From Heliocidaris erythrogramma (lineage: Eukaryota > Echinodermata > Echinoidea > Camarodonta > Echinometridae), in contig CM046859.1 of assembly GCA_025617745.1 (NCBI GenBank), positions 26,215,371 to 26,279,370 on the forward strand: 64,000 bases of DNA. Direction: 5' to 3'. Shown piece by piece: positions 1-10,229 of this stretch. A program made the position numbers and the translations under genes. Below the pieces are notes generated by a model. It had not been told where the DNA came from, did no database searches, and saw only the letters and a list, made by a program, of their open reading frames with translations. Each line of letters starts with the position of its first letter. Position 1 is the first letter of the stretch.

Positions 1-770
1 TCAAGCCCAGTCTATGAAAATAATTTGTTTTCACCTGTTCTCTCTCAAGAATGTGATCGACTAGGTAAATATTCTTTTTAAACAACTCTTCATCAAAAAT
101 CATTTTACCTCTCAAAAGGTAGTTTTTATTATTAAAAATAATTGGATTGATTTTTCCTGCAAAGTTCCTGTTTTCCTCAATATCTTGCCAAGCCTTTAAA
201 ATCTCTAAATAAAACTGCGGGGCTTTCAGATTCAATAACTTAATATCATAATTACAAAGCGAGATAAACCTTCCACCCACTTTTCTAAAGATGTAATCAA
301 AATAAAGTTTCCAGCCCATATTTGTTTCCCCATAAAGTAATTGTTTTAACCACATTACCCTTTGGGTTTTCACAAATAAATCAAAATCTATCATCCTTAA
401 GCCACCATCCCTGTAGTCTTGATAACAAATATCTCTTTTAATTCTATCTTTTCCATTCCATATGAAATCAAAGCTAATTTTCTTAATTTCGATTCCTACC
501 CCCCTTGGAACAACTAATGACGACGAAACGTAGTTTAATTTTGACAAGGCATATGTTTTGAGCAAATGTACTTTCCCCATCACTGTTAAATCTCTCTGTT
601 TCCACCACCCCAAAAGTCTTTTAATTCTACTCAAAATTTCTTTATAATTCAAGTCTTCCATTCTCATTGCATCGAGGTAAAAATATACGCCTAAAATCTT
701 CATTTCCGTTACAATATTACCGAAAGGTAATGTTCCAGACTCTTTTCTATTTTTACCTATTCTCATTACA
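1..770 (-). pseudogene. Post-RT C-terminal region of the Tx1/L1-like ORF2
   Basis: In minus-strand frames this stretch continues from LSGLKVNIEK with sequence such as LGGWWKQRDLTVMGK, VSFDFIWNGKDRIK and RVMWLKQLLYGETN-like segments. This is the hydrophobic and Trp-rich pattern typical downstream of RT in Tx1 elements. A stop/frameshift near 753-770 separates it from the RT frame. It is open to the left edge and incomplete in the window. Confidence 0.65.
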
Positions 771-1932
771 TTGGTTTTTTTCAATGTTAACCTTTAAACC
801 ACTTAATTTATAGAAAGCTAGGAATATATCTTGTATTCTTTTAATCGATGATTCATTCCTTACAAACATTGTCATGTCATCGGCATACAGAATTTGTCGA
901 ATTTCAGAATTATCGAATTCCACTCCTTTAATAGCACTATCATTTCTAAGGGCGTGAGCCATAGTTTCTATAACTAGCAAAAACAAATACGGTGAAAGCG
1001 GGTCCCCCTGCCTTACCCGTCCCTCTCTTAATATAAAAATAACCTGTAGAGAAGCCTCCATTCATAACGCAACTACTAATTCCATTATACATGGTTTTAA
1101 CCCAAGAACAAAAATACTGTCCAAACCCAAATAATTCCAATACTTTGAAAAGAAATTTGTGTGAGACAGAGTCAAAAGCCTTTTGAAAATCGACTGCTAT
1201 AAGGAAAACATCTTCCTCACAATGGTTATTACAGTGAAAAATTACATCCTCTATCAAACGTATAGCTTCACCAATATGTCTACCATTTATATAGCCTACA
1301 TGATCAGCAGAAATAACATCATTCAGGACGTCCTTTATTCGTTTTGCCATTACTTTTAATATTATCTTATAGTCGGTGTTCAACAGCGTAATTGGTCTAT
1401 AATTTTTAGCATATAAAGGATCCTTACCGTCTTTTTCAATTAATGTTATGACACCTTGTTTCTGAGAAGTCGATAAACAACCTTTTTCAAATGCTTCATT
1501 GAAAACATCGACCAGTAACCCTCCTAACTGCGGCCAAAATGTGAGATAAAATTCTGCTGTAAACCCATCATTACCAGGGGATTTATTAATTTTCATACTT
1601 GTTAGTGCTTTATAACATTCTTCTCTGGTAATTTTTCCTTCACATGTGTTCTTACTTTCGCCGCTTAGGCGCGGTAAATATTTACAAAACATACTATCAT
1701 CTTTTAAATCAGCTTCCACATCTAACTTTTCTGAATACAAATTTTTATAAAAGCCTCTCAGTGTTTGCAATATTTGTTTCCTGTCTGTCACAACCTCCCC
1801 ATTATCACTGACCAGTTCCCTTATTTGAGTTTTCTTTTTATTAGAACGAAGTAACTGCTCAAAGTACTCTTTATGTTCACCATCTTCGTACCAAACAGCT
1901 CTTGACCCGACCTTGAGTCCATCTACGGACAT
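753..1932 (-). pseudogene. Reverse transcriptase domain of the Tx1/L1-like element (frameshifted)
   Basis: Two overlapping minus-strand frames (1932-946 and 1061-753) together make an RT core. The first has GNDGFTAEFYLTFW, SQKQGVITLIEK, YRPITLLNTDYK, and DFQKAFDSVSH with the first catalytic Asp. The second has RQGDPLSPYLF and the ILYADDMTMF box with both catalytic Asp residues. The frame changes near 1017-1030, where about four extra bases sit in the run coding Arg-Gly before the RQGDP motif. Catalytic residues are intact but the reading frame is not. Confidence 0.9.
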
Positions 1933-2032
1933 ATATAATTTCTTTAGCTGACTTTTTTTAGCTTCTATATTTTTGATAACTGAGGAACTATTGGGAGAGA
2001 GGACTAGATCTTCCTCTAGTGATATTTCTTTT

Positions 2033-2260
2033 TCAGGTTTTTTGTATATTTTGTCTCCTTTCTTTCGATTTCATCCTAGCGTAATTCGAAGCATAATTTC
2101 TCATTTTCATTTTAAGAAAGTCCCAAAATGAAGATATATTATTGAATTCTTTCAACCACTTTATTTCCACCACTCTGATTTCTTCACACATCCCCTGTAC
2201 AAAGTCTTTATCTAAACAAACTATTATTAAATTTCCAATATGATTTTCCATGCAGTTCAT
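2033..2260 (-). pseudogene. EN-RT linker segment of the Tx1/L1-like ORF2
   Basis: A 75-codon open stretch between the endonuclease and RT frames, rich in Lys/Arg and Trp (EIKWLKEFN, SSFWDFLKMKMR). It occupies the position and has the composition of the linker between EN and RT in Tx1/L1 ORF2 proteins. It is out of frame with both neighbours. Assigned by position and style, not by a catalytic motif. Confidence 0.6.
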
Positions 2261-2406
2261 TACCTCGTAATGGTTTCAGTTCTAAAAGGATTCCCGAATG
2301 GTCAGGGGCAATTGAAGTTATAATATCACATGTATTTATTTTACTTTCCAAATTTTTTGAAATAAATCAGTAGTCAAGACGACTTTGCACAAGTGGAGTA
2401 TTCTGT

Positions 2407-2988
2407 CTAAAAGTAAATTTTCTTAGTCGTTAGATTTTGTTTCCTCCATATATCAATTAATTCAAGTTTACTTAAAAACATTTCTAATTTGTTCACAAAA
2501 TTCGTTTTAACCTTCACACTAGTTCCGATGTAATCCAGTTCTCTGTTTATTACGTTAAAATCTCCCCCTAAAACAATTGAGTAATTTTGAGAATACAAGT
2601 TTGAAATACACTTGTGCAAATGTTCTAAAAAGGTTATTTGTTGCTGTACCTTTTCCCTAGTTGGAAGATAAACATTTCCCAATAGCAGTTTATACCCTAA
2701 TAAATCCCCTTTCAAAAGCACGAAACGCCCATCGTCATCTTTAACTACTTGATCAAGCTTAAAATTCAGGCCTGGTTTTAACACACCTTTACTATGATTA
2801 GAACCATGGCTGTAAAAAACCTGCCCTCCCCATTCATTTCTCCACTTTTCATCAATGTCGTACGTACTATAAGTTTTCTGTAGCATAACTACATCCCCTT
2901 TTCTTTTGACCCATCCTAAAATTGTTTCCCTTTTACTTCTATCCCTCATGCCCCTCACATTTAGTGAAATAAAGTTTAAGCCCTCCAT
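2407..2988 (-). pseudogene. APE-like endonuclease domain of the Tx1/L1-like element
   Basis: 193 codons from an ATG, resembling the N-terminal nicking endonuclease of LINE ORF2, which cuts target DNA to prime reverse transcription. FISLNVRGM (residues 6-14) holds the conserved Asn, and VLGGDFNVI (about residue 140) is the Asp/Asn active-site motif. The segment that is normally LLQETH reads MLQKTY, so the catalytic metal-binding Glu is Lys (residue 38). The frame then shifts. Sequence matching the rest of the domain (SRLDY, APDHSGILLELKP) lies in other frames between about 2406 and 2270. Both the Lys and the break argue for an inactive copy. Confidence 0.85.
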
Positions 2989-2997
2989 ATCAAATGG

Positions 2998-3299
2998 GTA
3001 TTGCTAAAACAACTTTTCCAGCGCTTGCAATGCATATATGGAGCTGTTTCCCAAAATGATGCAGAACTTAGAAATTCAATAACTTCGTTGATTTTTATCG
3101 GATTTCGATGAGGTTTTCAGTGTTTTGCTTGTTTGATTTTGCTCTATTCATTCGATTAATCTTATTTTCGGGCCGGAGTACTCCTTTAAATACCATTTAT
3201 GCACAATGTGCTGTCGTACTGATTGTAATTCTAGCCACCCTCATATAACTTGCTAATTAAACCTTTTTATTTTATTCTGTGTGATATAAATGTGATACC
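2998..3299. other. Unassigned AT-rich sequence
   Basis: No convincing coding, palindromic or tandem structure was recognised. It may include the 5' untranslated part of the minus-strand element to its left and the beginning of the plus-strand LINE tail to its right. Confidence 0.4.
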
Positions 3300-3427
3300 G
3301 GAATTTAAAAAAAAATTATATATATTGTGTAGTGTTTGTATAATCATGTAAATTCTCTTTAATTTGGCTTCGGCCACGATTTGAGATTTGAGATTTAATA
3401 AAACCTTTTATCAATCAATCAATCAAT
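3300..3427 (+). mobile_element. 3' tail of a LINE ending in (TCAA)n
   Basis: The sequence ends with a GATTTGAGATTTAATAAAAC segment followed by three to four TCAA units at about 3410-3427. Short tetranucleotide tails after an A-rich 3' end are typical of CR1/L2/I-type LINEs that end in microsatellite-like repeats. Only the tail is recognised. The 5' limit is not clear and no coding part is attached. Confidence 0.5.
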
Positions 3428-4426
3428 ATACACCCGCGGAGAAATAGGAAATGCAGAAATGAGAACTACTACATGTTTAATGGTAACCGATGACCCGTAT
3501 AATCACAACTGCTATAGCTACGAAACAATCTATGAATAAACATGAGGATGGTTATAAAAGAACAGCAGGAATGAAGGCGGTAACCAACACACTTCACACA
3601 TCCACACACACACCCACACACTCATTCTCCCATACACTACCCTTACAAAAAAAAACCCAAAGAAGAATAGGCAAAATATGTAGCCTATACACCTTCCAAT
3701 AATTTAATAGTAGTAAGAATTCAAAATATAGAGGCTTAAATAAATATGAGAGAATAAGCCAGTTCGGGGTTAGCGCATGGTACAAATGACCCCAAATATC
3801 CACAGATATTTTAGACATGGAGGGTCCCTTTATGTGCACTTCAGAAAAATAACTCTGGGAGTGATAGAGGTGCCTCATGAATAGCTTTTGTTTCCCCCTT
3901 TCAAAAGAATACTTCCACCTGGATATCATGGAATGCACCATTGAATAATGACTACATGATATTCATGAGCACATATCGAATATTAGTGTCAGTGGGTTTT
4001 AGAATTTGGTACAGATGACCTTTATCTGCTCATGCTCAGATTGCATCTCCGAAGTGGCTTATTACGTTGATTTTGGTTGCATGTAATATGAATAACTATA
4101 TGAATGCAATTTCCTTTTTAAAGCATTCCTAAAACTAATTTTAAAAAAATAGAAATACATGTAAATAAAGTCTTTGCAATGTCCTTATGCTTAAAATACT
4201 TCGATATCTCCTCGTGAAAGGAAGTAAATCTTCTCATCTGCGTTTGTGCAGAAGAGAAGGGGAACCCTATATGTTATATGATTTAAATACAATTTCCCTA
4301 TGTTCTCGATCCTTTGAAGAAGGCCGAAGACCAGCTGGGGATGAGTCCTGTTTAAAAGCACAGCTCGCCCTCCTGCCGTCGCCAGACCATTCAACCCACC
4401 CCCCGCATTGACCAGCTACGTACGTT
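3428..4426. other. Unassigned single-copy-looking stretch
   Basis: No exon, RNA gene or element was recognised. It contains a short (CA)n tract near 3600-3625. Reading frames here are short and look like chance. Confidence 0.4.
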
Positions 4427-4716
4427 GGTGACCACAAGAAGCCGGTGACGAGCTCGAGGTCTCAAACAATATACTCTCGCCTCCCAGCTATCCCGGGCCA
4501 ATCAGAGCCAAGAAAAAGTGCAGCGTCGTGACTACAGAAGAAATCATTACGTCATCCCAATTCAAAGCTCTGGTGACCACGAGAAGCCAGTGACGAGGTC
4601 ATCAAAACAAAACATGAACTCTCGCCACCCAGCCTCCGCGGACCAATCATAGCTGATGAAAACAGCCACATCATGACTAATGAATAGCTAATTACCTCGC
4701 CCAATCCAGGGTCTTA
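4427..4716. repeat. Diverged tandem duplication, period about 145 bp
   Basis: GGTGACCACAAGAAGCCGGT (from 4427) recurs as GGTGACCACGAGAAGCCAGT (from 4572). Both are followed by a comparable CTCTCGCC...CCCAGC...GACCAATCA segment, so two units lie in direct orientation. No coding function is apparent. Confidence 0.7.
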
Positions 4717-5385
4717 CATCATATAAATTTGAAAAGCTATTTTCCTTCTCTTATCTTGGCAAAATGGTCTTTACATTCATTTCGTAGATATTCCAGCCCT
4801 TTAAATATTTCTCGTCCCCTGACAACACTTAGGAATCCTAAAACTATTAAGGAAGAAGAATCCTGCCCCCTGAAATAAAAACATCTTTTCATGACGATAC
4901 TCTGTATAATGCTATTCATTTGCAGGGTGTCAGACAAGGGCCCCTTATAAATATGAATGGTGCATATTTTCAGTTACGTAATTCAATCGGGATAACCATT
5001 CTGTGCATCACACTAGTGTACACTATTGCCTAATTCGTAAAAGTGCATTCTTTCTCTTAATATTTCGTAGACAAAAGGGCTAAGTTTTAAAAGAATACCT
5101 CAAAGCTATCCTCCTTCTCCCATCCTTTCAACATTTGTAAAGGTACATCTTTACTTTTTTTCGTAGACTGTGAACCTCTTAAATACTTATCATCGATTGA
5201 CGGCATTGACAGTCATGAAACTCGTGGAAAATGTCTCTTGTCGCGTCAAGTAAAATGACTGCCCCTGACGGTGCTTTGTATATGCTATTCACATGCATGG
5301 TGTCAGACAAAAACCCTTATAAACATGAGTGAGCGCATATTTTCAGTTACATAGTTTCACCGATAACCATTCTGTGGAATGTCAT
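4716..5385. repeat. Diverged tandem duplication, period about 373 bp
   Basis: GGTGTCAGACAA occurs at 4926 and 5299. Each is preceded by ATGCTATTCA and followed by CTTATAAA, ATATTTTCAGTTAC and ATAACCATTCTGTG. The two units (about 4716-5010 and 5089-5385) are clearly related but well diverged. Confidence 0.75.
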
Positions 5386-5885
5386 TAGGAATACAATCTT
5401 TAGATATACATACAATAGATTATAATGTGACTTAAACGTTTTCATACCTCCCTGACCTCCCAAATTTTTGAATAATAATCTTTCATGGGAGCAGAGAGTA
5501 CTGACCTCTTCCCAGGATTTAATAGCTCTTCCTTCTAAAAAAACAAAAACAAAAAAACCCAAAACTCTTTTTAGTAAGGCATTCCTGTATAAGATCAGTT
5601 ATGGGAACAAAGAGAATACCGACCTCTCCCTACGTTTAAGCGTTCTTCATTCAGGAACATTTTCCTCATTATTTAGAGAGGAATTTCTATTCTACATTTT
5701 TATAACTCCGTTATCGTTTTCAAGTTCACAACTTTATTCACCAGTTCAATTATTTATTGTTTCTCTCAGCATGGCTCAACAGATTAAAGGACAAATCAAC
5801 GCCAATTTCTTAATTGCAAATCATTTGCGTGAAGAAGAAAGAAAAAAAAAAGAAAGCACTAAATCATTTCACGTTAATATGATTT
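5386..5885. other. Unassigned stretch
   Basis: Open frames are present but have no recognisable domain or splice structure. It has an A-rich patch at about 5538-5560. No feature supported. Confidence 0.35.
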
Positions 5886-6060
5886 GAGCACCCCGGATCC
5901 AACAGACGAAACAAAATTCAACAAAACACTTGTCACTTCCATGGTTGATAACTTCTGACAAAATTTCCAAATTTCATTATGAGCATCCCGGATCCAATAG
6001 ACGAAACAAAATTCAGCAAACACTTGTTACTTCCATGGATGATGATAACTTGTGACGAAA
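5886..6060. repeat. Tandem duplication, period 95 bp
   Basis: CCCGGATCCAACAGACGAAA and CCCGGATCCAATAGACGAAA start two nearly identical direct units 95 bp apart. Each continues through CACTTGT(C/T)ACTTCCATGG and GATAACTT.TGAC. This is a relatively young local duplication. Confidence 0.85.
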
Positions 6061-6175
6061 CTTCATACAGATACTTTCTCCAACCATACTTTCTCCAATC
6101 TCTACGCTTAAATCAAGATGCGAAAAAAAAAACTGCTCTGAAATCAACTATTATACATTATGATTTTGTTGTTAT

Positions 6176-7135
6176 TCACAATACCATTAAATTTTGCTCT
6201 GCAGCTCCAGCTGTATCTCCCACCACCTCTCCACCAGTGGCAACCACTGCGGCCCCCTCCGTAAAACTCGGTATGGCCGCCGTAACTGTCGCCGTGGCTC
6301 CCGCTATGGTTGCCGGAGTCGCTCCTCCTGTGGTTGCTGGAGCAGCTCCTGCCACCGTTGTCGGGATCCTCGTGTTAGGCGATTTCCTTCTCGCTTCTTC
6401 GCCCTTTCCTCGTTGGTTTTCGAAGTTTCGAACAAATGCTTCCTGCTGATTTGGGGGCATGTAGACATTATTTATGAAGAGCTTTGCTGGGTCTGCCCGT
6501 GAGAAGAAAGCCAACTTTCCCATGCATGTAGCAACTTTTAAAGCTGCGATTTGGGGTTGCCGCGCCTCTCTAATTCTCTTCGGCAAATCTTCCGATACGT
6601 ACATAGTTGTCCCTTTTAAATTCTTGGCATGTTTTTGCACCAACACTCTGTCCGTGTATTTAACAAAGCGGGCCTTAATAGCTCGTGGTCTCCCTCTAAG
6701 TGCTTCAGCATTTCCTGAAAGGCGATGTACTCGCTGATATTCAAAACTGTCCGCCAGCGCGGTAGAAATTTTAAGCAAGTTTACGTGTAAGTCCCGAAGA
6801 ACTTGCCCAACATCTTCACCTGGCTTCTCTTGAATCCCACTGTGGATCAAATTTTCCCTTGCAACGTAGGTGCTTAGCTTGTCAATTTCATCCTGTAGCA
6901 GCTTTTCCTTTGATCTTAAGTTATTTTCTATAACTTCCACCTTCGCCTTCACATCCTGAGCATCATGACTTTGGAATTCAACACTGTCCTTTACATCATC
7001 TATCGTCTCTTCTATTTTCTTCAATCGCTGGCCAAAAGTCTCTTGCAAAGTGTTCAATCTCCCATCAAATTTCTCCCATTGATTGTCGAGGAGTGTCCTA
7101 ATCGATGGTAACAGGGGCTGTGCGGCGTAGCCGCT
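6176..7135 (-). pseudogene. L1-type ORF1 remnant: coiled coil plus RNA-binding fold
   Basis: An open frame of about 319 codons follows a TAG at 7136-7138 and contains no in-frame ATG near its start, so the 5' end is missing or shifted. The first ~90 codons are heptad-like and charged (KKIEETIDDVKDSVE, KAKVEVIENNLRSKEKLL). They are followed by RENLIHSGI, VHRLSG, RPRAIKARFVKYTDR and VSEDLPKRIREARQ, the RRM and C-terminal domain pattern of L1/Tx1 ORF1 proteins. Such proteins coat retrotransposon RNA as trimers. The last ~65 residues are unusual: Ala/Thr/Gly-rich and low in complexity. No matching ORF2 lies next to it. Confidence 0.75.
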
Positions 7136-7138
7136 CTA

Positions 7139-7838
7139 GCTCGTTTCGCTGTGTTTGCTCGTTTCGCTGTGTTTGACATGCTTCTACGTGTTACGTAATT
7201 AGGATGAGAGAGGCCTCAAAACACGTCTTACTCCTTCGAGCACATACATACAAACACAGCGCGCCCATGCATAACACACACACACACACACAAACACACA
7301 CGTTTACATGGCTTTACTTCCGAGGACAACTATTGTTCCTCTATTGTTACTCGTCCTCGGACAGTCGACGGAATAAGGCATAAATTCATTGTTCGACGTT
7401 CGAGGACTATTGTCCGGCTTCCGAGGACCATTGTTGTCATGATTTTTTTTTTGTTCTCTGTCCGAAAATGTCCTCGGACATAATGCTAAACAAACGCACA
7501 CCCCCACACATACACACGCACACACATTCATATTCATGCACTTGTGGGGAACTTTATTGTTTTCTCCTATTGTATTTTGTACCCCGCAAGCACTTCTCCT
7601 ATTGTATTTTGTACCCCACAAGCATGACGGAATAAAGGCCATCGTTAGGCTCTTTTGTTCTCTGTACCCCATAACTGCATATATGCACACACACACACAC
7701 AGTCACACAAGTATACCCCTGTTGGTACACCCACACACACAGGCGTGCGCGCGTGCGCTGTAGCGATGTAGTTCATAATGTGGTTTATTTTGTTCTTGGA
7801 TTTAAATTTTAATCGAGTGAATAATTAAGTGAATATCA
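7139..7838. repeat. CA-rich microsatellites and a 31-bp tandem pair
   Basis: This non-coding stretch holds (CA)n tracts at about 7267-7300, 7500-7530 and 7686-7742. A direct pair TTCTCCTATTGTATTTTGTA occurs at about 7561 and 7592. TCCGAGGAC motifs recur between 7318 and 7440. No gene recognised. Confidence 0.7.
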
Positions 7839-8240
7839 ATTGTCGGTGGAGCAATTTATTGTAGCGGAGCAATTGTCCGCGGGGAATTTGCTGGCGGAGT
7901 AATTGTCAGCAGAGCAATTGTCGCTTGAACATTATTGTCGAAGAACAGTTGTCGGCGGAGCAATTGTCGCTGGAACAATTGTCGAAGAGCAATTGTTGGC
8001 GGAGCAATTGTTGGCGGAGCAATTGTCGCTGGAATAATTCTCGAAGACCAATTATCGGCGGAGCAATTGTCGGAGGAGCAATTTTCGCTGGAAAAATTCT
8101 CGAAGAGCAATTGCCGGCGGAGCAATTGTCGTATCTTCGGAGCAATTGTCGGCGGAGTAAATGTCTGTGGAGCAATTATCGCCGGAGCAATTTTCGGCGG
8201 AGCAATTGTCGGCGGAGCACATGTCGGCGGAGCAAATCTC
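7839..8240. repeat. 15-bp minisatellite, about 26-27 units
   Basis: The array repeats GGCGGAGCAATTGTC with point variants (GCTGGAACAATTGTC, GAAGAGCAATTG) over about 400 bp. Because the unit is exactly five codons, all frames stay largely open. This explains the long pentapeptide-type frames here (APPTI-like on the minus strand, EQLSA/AIVGG-like on the plus strand). No start, splice or promoter context supports a gene. Confidence 0.92.
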
Positions 8241-8251
8241 ATGGAACCGGT

Positions 8252-8771
8252 CTAACTAGGGTGAAATACAGCTTTTCCTTGACAGAAGATGAGCAATGAT
8301 GGAAGTTCCGACGTAGGAAACTCAAGACTCCTGCAGGTTATATGTGGTGAGTATATGGCAATTCCAGCGTAGGTCGTTTTGGATTTTGACGCCCAGATAC
8401 TTGATTTCTCGAGCTTCTTGAAGAGCAACACCAAGGATGTCGTAAGATGATCTGCCCGGAGACCTCTTCCTCGTAACACGCATGGATTCACATTTGGCTG
8501 GGTTAAACTGCATTCCCCATCTGTGAGACCATTTGACCAATGTGTCAAGGTCTTTTTGAAGGTCTGTTATGTCGTCTGGTGATTTAATTTGGCGGTATAA
8601 CAAGCAATCATCAGCGAAGAGCCTAGTGGTACTAGTGACATCTTCCTGGATATCGTTGATGTAGAGTAAAAACAAGTGTGGACCCAGCACTGTACCTTGT
8701 GGTGTACCACTCAAAGCAGATCCCTTTTTGAAAAGAGGGGCGATGCTAGCGCTTCTCCAATCAAGCTTCAA
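8252..8771 (-). pseudogene. CR1/Jockey-like RT fragment with internal deletion
   Basis: The minus-strand frame begins KLDWRSASIAPLFKKG, the RT finger region, then jumps directly to GTPQGTVLGPHLFLLYINDI. It continues through TRLFADDCLLYRQI (FADD catalytic box), LVKWSHRWGMQFNPAKC and IKYLGVKI. The palm segment that should lie between, including the first catalytic Asp, is missing at about 8718-8724, yet the frame stays open. The fragment ends in the 15-bp minisatellite flank. It lies about 430 bp upstream of the first recognised GGT exon. Confidence 0.88.
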
Positions 8772-8873
8772 GGAATAAATTTCTACCGGTCACCGTTTTA
8801 CTTCACCTGGGTCGAAAATGCCAAATGTAGATTAATGTCTTGCCAAAGGGGCTGGCTGAGTACCACGGCGTAT

Positions 8874-8913
<40 letters not shown>

Positions 8914-9205
8914 GTGGGGGGGGGGGGGGGGGGGTAGGGGACAATACCCCTTGGACAACCTCCTCCGGAGACTATTTTACGCCTTGGCAACCACTAGAAC
9001 CACCCCTGTACTGTAGCCAATGAAAATATATCATCTATATAAATAACATTTTTACTGCAGTTTTCATAGCCATAATTAGATCTAAAAAAAAAAATCACGT
9101 GAAAAAGGAGAAGGTAAAAGGAATAGTTAAAAATAATCACAGTTTCATAAAGTTCTATCCCTATGGAACGTTTGTGGGTTTTTTTTTCACACAAATTGTC
9201 TCCAG
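8772..9205. repeat. Compound (GA)n-(G)n tract and intronic sequence
   Basis: A pure (AG)n tract (8880-8910) passes into a long G run (8911-8938). Before it, CTTGCCAAAGGGGCTGGCTG (8841-8860) looks like repeat-derived sequence. No upstream GGT exon was recognised here. A T-rich tract runs into the splice acceptor at 9205. Confidence 0.7.
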
Positions 9206-9333
9206 GATACGGGTTTAATTCTAAGACGGTACAAGCGGAAGAGGGAAGAATTTTGACGTATCATCGCATTATCGAAGCCTTCAAATTTGCCTATGCCTAG
9301 CGGAGCGCTTTGGGAAATGGGAGTTATGTGGAT
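9206..9333 (+). pseudogene. Gamma-glutamyltransferase exon with in-frame TAG
   Basis: Acceptor TTGTCTCCAG precedes GATACGGG; the first two bases complete a split codon. The frame reads GYGFNSKTVQAEEG and then LTYHRIIEAFKFAYA. This matches the GGT heavy-chain region just before the autoprocessing site, where families have LTYHRIVEAFRFAYAKR. Position 9298-9300 is TAG where Lys/Arg is expected. The frame then continues RSALGNGSYVD to donor GAT|GTACGT (9334), phase 0. The usual LGDP.FVD is LGNGSYVD. GGT removes gamma-glutamyl groups from glutathione at the outer cell surface. The stop would remove the whole catalytic light chain, so this is a pseudogene, a null allele or a base error. Confidence 0.87.
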
Positions 9334-9780
9334 GTACGTAGCAGGTGCAAGTATACCAGAAAGAGAGAGAGAGAGAGAGAGAGAGCGAGAGGGAGGGAGA
9401 GAGAGAGAAAGAGAGGTAGCGAGAGGGAGAGGGGGGGGGGGGGGGGGGAGAGAAGGGGGAATGAGAGAGAGAAAGACGATGTTTACGCGGTTGGTATATC
9501 ATTCTTTTGTGTGTCAAGAGATTATGTTTGGCAATTCCAGGTCATTCCAATCATTCCAGTGATTTCTACTGTAACTGTATTTATCCAAAATGATTATCTT
9601 ATTTCCCCTTCTTACTTCAAGAACCTTTTGTGTTCATGAATATTACTGTTCTGTATTGTAAAATTGAGTTAATCTTTTTTTTAGCTCTTGCATTCAAGTT
9701 ATTTCAATTCCACATGCTCTTCTCTTCAAAGAAATATTCATCCATATAAATTATGTTTTTTTGACAAAAAAATATGACAG
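9334..9780 (+). other. GGT intron with (GA)n-(G)n tract
   Basis: Intron between donor GTACGT at 9334 and acceptor ATATGACAG ending at 9780. It contains a GA-rich tract (9360-9430) and a long G run (about 9430-9449) starting only ~25 bp after the donor. Confidence 0.8.
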
Positions 9781-9968
9781 CTGGTGGCAAGCATGACTGA
9801 GCAATCCTACGCCGACGCTCTCCGCGCGAGAATCGACGATGATCAGACGCATAACTACACGTACTACGAACCCGAGTTCCAGCTCGTAGAAGACAGCGGT
9901 ACCTCTCATATCTCCATCGTCGACCAATACGGCAATGCTGCGGCGATAACGAGTACCATCAATACTTC
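9781..9968 (+). CDS. GGT exon with catalytic threonine
   Basis: After acceptor ATATGACAG the frame starts LVASMTEQSYADALRARI and continues with THNYTYYEPEF. It then reaches EDSGTSHISIVDQYGNAAAI and TSTINTS. The Thr of SGTSH (codon 9901-9903) corresponds to the invariant GGT nucleophile. That residue becomes the N terminus of the light chain after self-cleavage. TSTIN is the conserved light-chain segment. The exon ends ACT TC|GTAAGA at 9968, phase 2. It is intact and shows coding constraint, in contrast to the stop in the preceding exon. Confidence 0.93.
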
Positions 9969-10008
9969 GTAAGATAGATTTAGGTCTCTCTCATTATTTT
10001 CTACCATC

Positions 10009-10229
10009 CACTGGCGTACTGGCTGGCGGGGGGGGGGGGGGGGGGGGGAGGGGGGCTTCCACGCCAAAAAAAAAAAAAGAATGGGGGAATCAAATTACCT
10101 ACCAGATATATGACAAAATTACATTTTCATCTTAAAAAGGTCAATTTTTTGCTCGCTCACAAGTATTCATAAAATGGGCCCCGTATGCCTTGCTCAGCCC
10201 CCTCAATTTTTTGGCTCATTACACCACTG
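10009..10229. mobile_element. hAT-like MITE with perfect 8-bp target duplication
   Basis: Ends read CACTGGCGTACTGG and ATTACACCACTG, an imperfect terminal inverted repeat of the CAGTGGCGTA type. The element is flanked by CTACCATC at 10001-10008 and 10230-10237. It holds a long G run (about 10027-10050) and an A run. It lies in the second visible GGT intron. An 8-bp duplication with CA-starting ends is the hAT hallmark. Confidence 0.8.

Larger units (their letters stand above)
1..2997 (-). mobile_element. Tx1/L1-like non-LTR retrotransposon, cut by left window edge
   Basis: Read on the minus strand, this is the coding part of one non-LTR element in the usual order: APE-type endonuclease (2988 down to about 2407), linker (about 2260-2033), reverse transcriptase (1932 to about 753) and the long post-RT region (about 770 to 1). 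It continues beyond position 1. RT phrases such as SQKQGVITLIEKDGKD and NYRPITLLNTDYKIILKVMA are typical of the Tx1/L1 group. The frame is broken at several points, so this copy is dead. No ORF1 or poly-A tail is visible in the window. The 5' boundary near 2997 is inferred from the start of the endonuclease frame. Confidence 0.9.

Noticed and set aside
3594-3941. 115-codon minus-strand ORF
   Set aside because: No domain, crosses a CA microsatellite, and has no splice or promoter support.
7925-8299. Overlapping 90-130-codon frames on both strands as repetitive-protein genes
   Set aside because: They are produced by the 15-bp satellite unit, have no upstream start context or splice sites, and occur in several frames at once.
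9281-9639. Arg/Glu- or Ser/Leu-rich ORFs as genes
   Set aside because: They read through the (GA)n tract; the real coding signal there is the GGT exon that ends at 9333.
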